From an uncultured Amaricoccus sp. (lineage in GTDB: Bacteria; Pseudomonadota; Alphaproteobacteria; Rhodobacterales; Rhodobacteraceae): DNA of 8,333 nt. The stretch spans positions 1-8,333 of the forward strand of contig NZ_CALLYO010000277.1 of the NCBI RefSeq assembly GCF_937858865.1, written 5' to 3'. Made by a program: the position numbers and the translations under genes. Under the pieces are notes generated by a model. The model saw only the letters and a program-made list of their open reading frames with translations, made no database searches and was not told the DNA's origin. Shown here piece after piece: positions 1 through 5,531 of the stretch. The first letter of the stretch is position 1, and each line of letters begins with the position of its first letter.

Positions 1-2
1 AC

Positions 3-350
3 AACCACCGCCTCTCGGGGAACATCGAGCCGCTGCGCCACCTGATGAAGTTCACCCCCGAGGAGAAGACTAACCACGACGTCATCGCCTGGCTCGCCGA
101 ACGCGCCGCGGGCGCGCTCAAGATCCTCGACCGCCGCCTCTTCGCCAACGAGTGGGTGGCCGGCGACCGGCTGACCACTGCCGACCTCTCCTGCGTCGGC
201 TATCTTTACTACGACCACGAGTTCGGCCACGACATCACCGCCTATCCGCACATCGAACGCTGGCGCCAGGCGATCGCCGCGCTTCCCGGCTGGAAGCACC
301 CCTACGACCTGATGCCGGGCCACCCGATCCCGGCCGGAGCCCTCTCATGA
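3..350 (+). CDS. Glutathione S-transferase family protein, C-terminal part (5' end outside window)
   Basis: The reading frame is open from the left edge, so the start and the thioredoxin-like, glutathione-binding N-terminal domain lie outside the window. The visible 115 residues are the all-helical GST C-terminal domain. Residues 51-70 of the visible part (WVAGDRLTTADLSCVGYLYY) carry the typical (V)AGDxLTxAD signature with its S/T-x-x-D N-capping box (T58, D61). The YPHIERWRQAIAALPGW stretch at 81-97 is the usual helix near the end of GSTs. The family conjugates glutathione to electrophiles or has related thiol-transfer roles; the substrate cannot be told. The stop TGA (348-350) overlaps the ATG of the thiolase (347-349), so the two are probably translationally coupled and belong to one fatty-acid degradation operon. 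A role in handling reactive acyl or enone by-products is inference only. Family call is firm, exact function unknown. Confidence 0.85.
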   Translation, partial: NHRLSGNIEPLRHLMKFTPEEKTNHDVIAWLAERAAGALKILDRRLFANEWVAGDRLTTADLSCVGYLYYDHEFGHDITAYPHIERWRQAIAALPGWKHPYDLMPGHPIPAGALS

Positions 351-1558
351 CCGACGCCTACATCTACGACGCCATCCGCACCCCGCGCGGCAAGGGCCGT
401 CCCGACGGCGCCCTGCACGAGGTGACCGCGCTCCGCCTCTCCGCCGACACGCTGAACGCGCTGCAGGCCCGCACCGGCCTGCCCGAAAACGCCGTCGAGG
501 ACGTGATCTGGGGCAACGTCACCCAGATCGGCGAGCAGGGCGGCTGCCTCGCCCGCTCCGCCGTCCTCGCCTCGACGATCGGCGAGCGGGTCCCCGGCCT
601 CTCGATCAACCGCTTCTGCGCGAGCGGCCTCGAGGCGGTGAACCTCGCCGCCAACCAGGTCGCGGCCGGCGCCGGCGAGGCCTATATCGCCGGCGGCGTC
701 GAGATGATGAGCCGCATCCCGATGGGCTCCGACGGCGCCGCCATCGCCGCCGACCCCTCGCTGGCGCTCAGGACCTACTTCGTCCCCCAGGGCATCGCCG
801 CCGACATCATCGCCACCCGGTTCGGCTTCTCCCGCGACGACGTCGACGCCTACGCCGCGGAGAGCCAGCGCCGCGCCGCCGCCGCCTGGGCCGAGGGCCG
901 CTTCGCGAAATCCATCGTCCCGGTCCGCGACATCAACGGCCTGCCGCTCCTCGACCGCGACGAGCACATGCGCCCGGAGACCGACATGCAGTCCCTCGGC
1001 GCGCTGAAGCCCGCCTTCAAGGAGATCGGCGAGCTCATGCCCGGCTTCGACGCCGTGGCGATCCTGAAGTACCCCGAGCTCGAGCGCATCGCCCACGTCC
1101 ACCACGCCGGCAACTCGTCCGGCATCGTCGACGGCGCCGCCGCCATCCTGATCGGCTCGAAGGCCTTCGGCGAGAAGCACGGCCTCACCCCCCGCGCCCG
1201 CATCCGCGCCACCGCCAAGATCGGCACCGACCCGACGATCATGCTGACCGGCCCCGTCCCCGTCACCGAGAAGGCGCTGACCGCCGCCGGCATGACCATC
1301 GCCGACCTCGACCTCATCGAGGTCAACGAGGCCTTCTCCGCCGTCGTCCTCCGCTTCCTGCAGGCCTTCGACGCCGACCCGGCGAAGGTCAACGTCAACG
1401 GCGGCGCCATCGCCCTCGGCCACCCCTTGGGCGCCACCGGCGCCATGATCCTCGGCACCGCCCTCGACGAGCTCGAGCGCACCGGCAAGGAGACCGCGCT
1501 GGCCACGCTCTGCGTCGCCAGCGGCATGGGTGCGGCCACCATCATCGAGCGGGTCTGA
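347..1558 (+). CDS. Acetyl-CoA C-acyltransferase (thiolase), FadA-type
   Basis: A 403-residue thiolase, the usual full length. It catalyses thiolytic cleavage of 3-ketoacyl-CoA to acetyl-CoA plus a shortened acyl-CoA (or the reverse condensation), in the cytoplasm. The nucleophile Cys91 lies in NRFCASGLEAVN. The C-terminal catalytic block shows NEAF (327-330), GGAIALGHPLGATGA (352-366, His359) and the acid/base Cys389 in LCVASGMGAA. That last motif is CVASGMG rather than the common CxGGGxG, a variant I recall in alphaproteobacterial thiolases. The start at 347 is chosen because it overlaps the preceding stop (ATGA), has a GGAG ribosome site at 336-339 seven bases upstream, and gives the family N-terminus (DAIRTPRGKG). 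Next to a FadJ homologue it is most likely the β-oxidation thiolase. A biosynthetic acetoacetyl-CoA thiolase is the alternative, but the neighbours argue for degradation. The long reading frame extending upstream to 152 is not genuine coding sequence. Confidence 0.93.
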   Translation: MTDAYIYDAIRTPRGKGRPDGALHEVTALRLSADTLNALQARTGLPENAVEDVIWGNVTQIGEQGGCLARSAVLASTIGERVPGLSINRFCASGLEAVNLAANQVAAGAGEAYIAGGVEMMSRIPMGSDGAAIAADPSLALRTYFVPQGIAADIIATRFGFSRDDVDAYAAESQRRAAAAWAEGRFAKSIVPVRDINGLPLLDRDEHMRPETDMQSLGALKPAFKEIGELMPGFDAVAILKYPELERIAHVHHAGNSSGIVDGAAAILIGSKAFGEKHGLTPRARIRATAKIGTDPTIMLTGPVPVTEKALTAAGMTIADLDLIEVNEAFSAVVLRFLQAFDADPAKVNVNGGAIALGHPLGATGAMILGTALDELERTGKETALATLCVASGMGAATIIERV

Positions 1559-1560
1559 CC

Positions 1561-2031
1561 ATGGGCGTCATCGACCTCGCCGCCTGCCCGGTGAAGACCG
1601 GCTCCATCTACCCCGAGCCCTACGCCTCCGAGGTGGCCGGCCGCTCGTCCCTCCGCCTCGGCGAGGCCGCCGGCCTCACCCAGTTCGGCGCCAACCTCGT
1701 CACGCTCGAACCCGGCGCCCGCTCCTCCCTCCGCCACTGGCACGAGGCCGAGGACGAACTCGTCATGGTCACCGAGGGCGAGCTCACCCTGCTCCAGGAC
1801 GAGGGCGAATATACCCTGCGCCCAGGCGACTGCGCCGCCTGGAAGGCCGGCGACCCCAACGGCCACTGCTTCCACAACCGCACCGACCGCCCCGCCCGCT
1901 TCCTCGTCGTCGGCAGCAAGGCCGCCCGCGAGACCGCCCACTATTCCGACGTCGACTTCGTCATGCACCGCGACGACGGCCGCACCAGCTTCACCTACCG
2001 CGACGGCACCCCCTGGACCGGCCCCCGATGA
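1561..2031 (+). CDS. Single-domain cupin protein
   Basis: A 156-residue protein with one conserved β-barrel cupin domain at about residues 40-117. Motif 1 is clear: PG (51-52), His59-x-His61, Glu66 and Gly73. Motif 2 follows with Gly82, PGD (88-90), His102 and Asn106. His59, His61, Glu66 and His102 are the expected metal ligands, so it probably binds Fe, Mn, Ni or Zn. No signal peptide or membrane segment is visible, so it is cytoplasmic. The ATG lies two bases after the thiolase stop; the ribosome site is weak, suggesting translational coupling. No partner DNA-binding domain is present, so it is not a cupin-type regulator by itself. Single-domain cupins of this size include dioxygenases, isomerases and ligand-binding proteins; the substrate cannot be chosen from sequence. 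Its place between thiolase and fadJ suggests a link to acyl or aromatic acid breakdown, which is inference. Confidence 0.85.
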   Translation: MGVIDLAACPVKTGSIYPEPYASEVAGRSSLRLGEAAGLTQFGANLVTLEPGARSSLRHWHEAEDELVMVTEGELTLLQDEGEYTLRPGDCAAWKAGDPNGHCFHNRTDRPARFLVVGSKAARETAHYSDVDFVMHRDDGRTSFTYRDGTPWTGPR

Positions 2032-2079
2032 TCCCGACCCCCTGCATCTTGCCCCGAAATGCGCCCGCCGAAGGCACCC

Positions 2080-2110
2080 GCCCGGACCGGGCCGGGCCGC
2101 GCGCTGCGCG
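2080..2110 (+). other. GC-rich hairpins after the cupin gene (possible transcription end without U-tract)
   Basis: Two adjacent inverted repeats lie 50 bp after the cupin stop. The first is GCCCGG (2080-2085) with CCGGGC (2092-2097), loop of six. The second is CGCG (2100-2103) with CGCG (2107-2110), loop of three. No T-run follows (the next bases are TGTAAC), so this is not a canonical intrinsic terminator; in such GC-rich DNA, short repeats of this kind also occur by chance. It could slow polymerase or protect the 3' end of the upstream operon mRNA. Confidence 0.25.
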
Positions 2111-2165
2111 TGTAACGAAGCATTAACCCATGATAATCCTTTCCCCTCAATGGGATAACTATAGT
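2111..2165 (+). promoter_or_regulatory. AT-rich promoter-like region upstream of fadJ
   Basis: The bases from about 2111 to 2165 are far richer in A and T than the surrounding genes, as expected of a promoter in a high-GC genome. The best -10 box is TATAGT at 2160-2165, one mismatch from TATAAT, which would place transcription start near 2172, inside the palindrome at 2165-2178. No good TTGACA-like -35 box is found at the proper distance; GATAAT (2132-2137) is another -10 candidate. The region suggests that fadJ has its own promoter besides any read-through from the thiolase-cupin operon. The exact boxes are uncertain. Confidence 0.35.
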
Positions 2166-2191
2166 TTCGCGCGCGAAATCCTCTGTTTCGC
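2164..2191 (+). promoter_or_regulatory. Candidate operator: 14-bp perfect palindrome plus spaced half-site repeat
   Basis: TTTCGCGCGCGAAA at 2165-2178 is a perfect inverted repeat. It begins on the last base of the -10-like TATAGT, so a bound protein would cover the likely transcription start. The heptamer GTTTCGC at 2164-2170 occurs again at 2185-2191, exactly 21 bp (two helical turns) further on, so a second half-site would lie on the same face of the DNA. This geometry suits a dimeric repressor of the TetR or GntR kind that senses acyl-CoA, as is usual for β-oxidation genes. No regulator gene is in the window and I do not match the motif to a named one. Confidence 0.4.
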
Positions 2192-2209
2192 ACCCCAGGA
2201 GCGAGCCGC

Positions 2210-4411
2210 ATGAGCATCTTCACCCTGACGACCGACGCCGACGGCGTCGCCACCATCGCCTGGGATCTCCCCGGCCGCTCGATGAACGTCCTCACCTACG
2301 AGGGCATCGCCGACCTCGAGGCCGCCGTCGACCGGGCCCTCGCCGACCCCGCCGTCCGGGGCATCGTCATCACCTCGGCCAAGCCCGACTTCGCCGGCGG
2401 CATGGACCTGTCGCTCCTCTCCGCCATGAAGGAGAGGGCCGGCGCCGACCCCGCCCGCGGCCTCTTCGACGGCGTCATGGCGATCCACGGCCTGCTCCGC
2501 AAGATCGAGCGCGCCGGCATGGACCCCAAGACCCTCAAGGGCGGCAAGCCCATCGCCTGGGCCAGCCCCGGCCTCTCCGCCGGCATCGGCACCGAAATCG
2601 GCCTCGCCTGCCACCGCCGCTTCCTCGCCGACCAGCCCAAGGCCAGGGTCGGCCTCCCCGAGATCCTGATCGGCATCTTCCCCGGCGGCGGCGGCACCAC
2701 CCGCCTCGTCCGCATGATGGGCCTCATGCCCGCCGCGCCCCTCCTCCTCGAAGGCAAGATGCTCGCCGCCGCGGCCGCCCGGTCCGCCGGCCTCGTCGAC
2801 GAGACCGTCCCCCCCGACGAACTCCTCGCCCGCGCCAAGGCCTGGGTCCTCGCGGCAGGGCCGGCCGACATCGTCAAGCCCTGGGACCAGAAGGGCTACA
2901 GGATCCCCGGCGGCGCCCCCTACACCCCGGGCGGCTTCATGACCTTCGTCGGCGCCTCCGCCATGGTCCACGGCCGCACCCAGGGCGCCTACCCGGCGGC
3001 CAGGGCCATGCTCTCCGCCATCTACGAGGGCGCGCTGGTCCCCTTCGACACCGCGCTCCGCATCGAGGCCCGCTGGTTCACCCACGTCCTGATGAACCCC
3101 TCCTCCGCCGCGATGATCCGCAGCCTCTTCCTCAACAAGCAGGCGCTGGAGAAGGGCGCCTCCCGCCCCGCCGTCCCCGACCAGACGGTGAGGAAGCTCG
3201 GCATCCTCGGCGCCGGCATGATGGGCGCCGGCATCGCCACCGTCGCCGCCCAGGCCGGCATCGAGGTCGTCCTCATCGACCGCGACCAGGCCGCCGCCGA
3301 CCGCGGCCTCGGCCATGTCGAGGCCTGGCTCGACGAGGGCGTGAAGAAGAAACGCAGCACCCCGGAGAAGAAGGCCGAGATCCTCGCCCGCCTCACCGCC
3401 ACCCCCGACTACGCCGCCCTCGCCGGCGCCGACCTCGTGGTCGAGGCGGTCTTCGAGGATCCCGCCATCAAGGCCGAGGCCACCCGCAAGGCCGAGGCCC
3501 ACCTCCCCCCGGACGCAATCTTCGCCACCAACACCTCCACCCTGCCGATCGGCGAGCTCGCCAAGGCCAGCCGCGACGCGGCCCGATTCATCGGCATCCA
3601 CTTCTTCTCGCCCGTGGAGAAGATGGCGCTGGTCGAGATCATCCGCGGCCGCCAGACCGGCGACGTCGCCGTCGCCAAGGCCCTCGACTTCGTCCGCCAG
3701 ATCAGGAAGACCCCGATCGTCGTCGGCGACGCCCGCTTCTTCTACGCCAACCGCTGCATCCTGCCCTACATCAACGAGGGCGTGCGCATGGTCGCCGAAG
3801 GCGTCGAGCCGGCGCTCGTCGAGAACGCTGCCCGCCAGCTCGGCATGCCGCTCGGCCCGCTGCAGCTGACCGACGAGGTCTCGCTCGACCTCGGCGTGAA
3901 GATCGCCAAGGCCACGAAAGCCGCCCTCGGCGACGCCTATCCCGAGAGCCCGGCCGACGCCGTCATCTTCGCCCTCGCCGACCAGGGCCGCCTCGGCCGC
4001 AAGGCGAAGGCCGGCTTCTACGCCTACGACGAGAAGGGCAAGCGCGAGGGCCTCTGGCCCGGCCTCCGCGAGAGCTGGCCCCCCCGCGATGAGCAGCCGG
4101 CCCTCGTCGAGGTGCAGCACCGCCTCGCGATGATCCAGGCCCTCGAGGCGGTCCGCGCGCTCGAGGACGGCGTCCTCACCGACATCCGCGAGGGCGACGT
4201 CGGCGCCATCCTCGGCTGGGGCTTCATGCCCTGGTCTGGCGGCCCCTTCTCCTGGCTCGACATCCTCGGCGCCGCCCGGGCCGTCGAGATCGCCGACACG
4301 CTGGCCGCCAGCTTCGGCCCGCGCTTCGCCGCCCCCGCCCTCCTCCGCGATCTGGCCGGGAAGGGCGAGAGCTTCTACGGCCGCTTCCAGCCGGCCGCCC
4401 GGGCGGCCTGA
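2210..4411 (+). CDS. fadJ: FadJ-type 3-hydroxyacyl-CoA dehydrogenase / enoyl-CoA hydratase
   Basis: A 733-residue two-enzyme protein of the FadB/FadJ family, close to the usual length of about 715-730. It hydrates trans-2-enoyl-CoA and oxidises the resulting L-3-hydroxyacyl-CoA with NAD+, steps two and three of β-oxidation, in the cytoplasm. Residues 1 to about 215 form the crotonase domain; the hydratase glutamates are Glu129 (GIGTEIGLAC) and Glu151 (GLPE). The NAD-binding fold starts at 329 with GxGxxG (Gly334, Gly336, Gly339) and the ribose-binding Asp357. The dehydrogenase dyad is His464 (GIHFFSPVEKM) and Glu476, 12 residues apart as in E. coli FadB (His450/Glu462). C-terminal domains follow (GRKAKAGFYAYD 596-607; GWGFMPWSGGPF 669-680). 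The hydratase GGG motif reads GIG, which I recall as typical of Rhodobacterales homologues. Start: AGGAG at 2197-2201 lies eight bases before the ATG. It would act with the upstream thiolase, probably as an α2β2-type complex (inference). Confidence 0.94.
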   Translation: MSIFTLTTDADGVATIAWDLPGRSMNVLTYEGIADLEAAVDRALADPAVRGIVITSAKPDFAGGMDLSLLSAMKERAGADPARGLFDGVMAIHGLLRKIERAGMDPKTLKGGKPIAWASPGLSAGIGTEIGLACHRRFLADQPKARVGLPEILIGIFPGGGGTTRLVRMMGLMPAAPLLLEGKMLAAAAARSAGLVDETVPPDELLARAKAWVLAAGPADIVKPWDQKGYRIPGGAPYTPGGFMTFVGASAMVHGRTQGAYPAARAMLSAIYEGALVPFDTALRIEARWFTHVLMNPSSAAMIRSLFLNKQALEKGASRPAVPDQTVRKLGILGAGMMGAGIATVAAQAGIEVVLIDRDQAAADRGLGHVEAWLDEGVKKKRSTPEKKAEILARLTATPDYAALAGADLVVEAVFEDPAIKAEATRKAEAHLPPDAIFATNTSTLPIGELAKASRDAARFIGIHFFSPVEKMALVEIIRGRQTGDVAVAKALDFVRQIRKTPIVVGDARFFYANRCILPYINEGVRMVAEGVEPALVENAARQLGMPLGPLQLTDEVSLDLGVKIAKATKAALGDAYPESPADAVIFALADQGRLGRKAKAGFYAYDEKGKREGLWPGLRESWPPRDEQPALVEVQHRLAMIQALEAVRALEDGVLTDIREGDVGAILGWGFMPWSGGPFSWLDILGAARAVEIADTLAASFGPRFAAPALLRDLAGKGESFYGRFQPAARAA

Positions 4412-4426
4412 CCCCGCGCGCCGGCG

Positions 4427-5299
4427 ATGACGGCGCTCGGCCGGTACGAGCGGCTCGAGGCGGTCGGCCTCTGGCGCGAGGCGCCCGGCGCCGACCCGCG
4501 CGAGGTCGTCGTCTCCTTCGGCCGCACCACGCTCCTCCTCACCGACATCGCCGAGCGCCCGCTCGGCCACTGGGCGCTGGCCGGCGTCGCCCCCATCGGC
4601 GAGGACGCGGACGGCGCGACCGTCTACGCCATGAGCGCCGGCGAGACGCTCACCATCCGCGACCGCGACATGGTGGCGGCAATCGAGGCCGTCCGCCGCC
4701 GCCTGCCCGAGCCGCGCCGCCGCCGCCGGCGGATCCCGGCCGGACCGATCCTGGCCCTCGCCCTCCTGGCGGCGGCGATCGTCGCCGGCCCGCGTCTGAT
4801 CCGCGCCGCCGCGGTGCGGCTGATCCCGCCCGAGCAGGCGGAGGAGATCGGCGACCGCATGCTGATCGCCCTCATCGAAGCGCACGGACCGACCTGCGCC
4901 GGGCCGCGCGGCGAGCAGGCCCTCGGCCGGCTCGCCGCGGCACTCGGCCCCGAGACGCCGCCGCGGCTGCGGGTAATGGAATTCGGCCGCGCACCGGTCT
5001 TCGCGGCGCTACCGGGCGGGACCGTGCTCATCGACCGGATGACGGCGACGGCCGCCCCGCCCGCCGACCTCGCCCGCGGTACGGCGCAGGCTCTGGCGGG
5101 CGACCCCGTCCGCGCGCTCGTCGAGGACGCGGGGACCTTCGCCGCCCTCCGCTACGTCTTCACCGGCCATTTCGACGAGCGGACCATCGCCCACGCCGCC
5201 AAGGCGGCCGTCGCCCGGCCACCCGCACCGGCAGCGGCCGCCCCGTCGCCGGAGATCGGCGAGATCGACCGGCAGGGATTGCGCGACATCTGCGGATAG
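4427..5299 (+). CDS. Membrane-anchored M48-peptidase-like protein lacking the HExxH zinc motif (uncharacterised)
   Basis: A 290-residue protein with no assigned function. Residues 1-92 form a small soluble domain (GRYERLEAVGLW at 5-16). An arginine run at 97-102 precedes one transmembrane helix at about 106-126, so by the positive-inside rule the N-terminal domain is cytoplasmic and residues from about 130 are periplasmic. The C-terminal half follows the M48 layout: LIPPEQAEEIGDRM (132-145), a C-x-x-x-G segment (157-161), VFAALPGG (191-198) like the family's NAFALPGG, then LARGTAQALAGDP (215-227) where LAHExxHxxxxDP is expected. His, Glu and His are replaced by Arg217, Gly218 and Gln221, and no later Glu ligand is evident. 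It is therefore probably a catalytically dead relative. Cys157 and Cys289 are the only cysteines and may form a disulfide. The ATG lies 15 bases after the fadJ stop with no clear ribosome site, suggesting coupling. The frame is intact, so it is not a pseudogene. Similar proteins in Rhodobacterales are recalled, not checked. Confidence 0.8.
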   Translation: MTALGRYERLEAVGLWREAPGADPREVVVSFGRTTLLLTDIAERPLGHWALAGVAPIGEDADGATVYAMSAGETLTIRDRDMVAAIEAVRRRLPEPRRRRRRIPAGPILALALLAAAIVAGPRLIRAAAVRLIPPEQAEEIGDRMLIALIEAHGPTCAGPRGEQALGRLAAALGPETPPRLRVMEFGRAPVFAALPGGTVLIDRMTATAAPPADLARGTAQALAGDPVRALVEDAGTFAALRYVFTGHFDERTIAHAAKAAVARPPAPAAAAPSPEIGEIDRQGLRDICG

Positions 5300-5344
5300 C
5301 GGTCAATTGCCCGGCACCGGCCTTGCGCCAGGGGCATTTCGGCG

Positions 5345-5373
5345 TTGCATCTGCTGCATGAAGCTGATTTAGT
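5345..5373 (+). promoter_or_regulatory. Weak sigma-70-like promoter pair before the structured element
   Basis: TTGCAT at 5345-5350 and TTTAGT at 5368-5373 are separated by exactly 17 bp. They match the -35 and -10 consensus at only three and four of six positions. Transcription would start near 5380-5381, at the base of the predicted stem or just inside its outermost pairs. It is listed because it lies after the coding region and directly ahead of a foldable segment with its own terminator. Confidence 0.25.
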
Positions 5374-5374
5374 G

Positions 5375-5517
5375 CCGCCAGTCGTAGAGGGAATGCCCAG
5401 GGAGGGTCCGCGGCGAACCGCGAGGCAACATCCCGGGCCAGGACAACGACCCGTTGGCGGGCCCAGGTCTGGGGGGGAATTGAGAGCGGCCTGTAATTCG
5501 CAGGCCGCTTTTCATTT
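5375..5517 (+). ncRNA. Candidate structured small RNA (family not recognised) or structured 3' UTR
   Basis: The + strand folds into one long interrupted hairpin. The outer stem is CCGCCA (5375-5380) with TGGCGG (5455-5460). It continues as GTCGT (5381-5385) with ACGAC (5446-5450), leaving CCGT (5451-5454) bulged. An internal loop (5386-5394 against 5439-5445) follows, then GCCCAGGGA (5395-5403) with TCCCGGGC (5431-5438), one A bulged. At the tip CGCGG (5409-5413) pairs with CCGCG (5418-5422) around a CGAA loop. An intrinsic terminator ends the unit, giving an RNA of about 135-145 nt. No protein-coding frame makes sense here. The universal SRP, tmRNA and RNase P signatures are absent. A long hairpin with a central bubble is 6S-like, but I see no diagnostic 6S sequence. 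It may equally be the 3' UTR of the gene ending at 5299. It is not a leader, since the downstream gene runs on the other strand. Confidence 0.4.
5483..5517 (+). terminator. Intrinsic (Rho-independent) terminator, + strand
   Basis: AGCGGCCTG (5485-5493) pairs perfectly with CAGGCCGCT (5501-5509) around the seven-base loop TAATTCG. The stem can extend by one G-U and one A-U pair (5483-5484 with 5510-5511). It is followed by TTTTCATTT (5509-5517). On the opposite strand no T-run follows the hairpin, so it serves rightward transcription: the candidate RNA and/or the fadJ operon, just before the convergent ppx gene that ends at 5532. Confidence 0.85.
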
Positions 5518-5531
5518 GCCCGGAACGGCCG

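Noticed and set aside
152..346. Extension of the thiolase frame upstream to 152
   Set aside because: It would overlap the GST gene in another frame. The residues are Arg/Pro/His-rich, and the family N-terminus begins at 347 with its own ribosome site.
302..1423. A 373-codon open frame on the - strand across the thiolase
   Set aside because: Low-complexity translation opposite a clear thiolase; an effect of codon bias.
2127..2154. Inverted repeat CCCAT (2127-2131) / ATGGG (2150-2154)
   Set aside because: Only five pairs with an 18-base loop; too weak to support as an operator or terminator.
2159..4885. A 908-codon open frame on the - strand opposite fadJ and the next gene
   Set aside because: Its translation is low-complexity (runs of Asp, Gly, Glu, Ala, Val) with no family motif. 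It is the expected mirror of a GC-rich gene with C-ending codons, whereas the + strand frame shows full FadJ catalytic motifs.
5358..5372. A four-codon mini-ORF (ATG AAG CTG ATT TAG) before the structured element
   Set aside because: Too short and without a ribosome site; it overlaps the promoter-like boxes and is most likely chance.
5375..5517. SRP RNA, tmRNA or RNase P RNA as the identity of the structured element
   Set aside because: The near-universal SRP GGAAGGAAGCAGCC-like loop, a tRNA-like T-loop with tag frame, and the GAGGAAAGTCC-like RNase P core are all absent on both strands.
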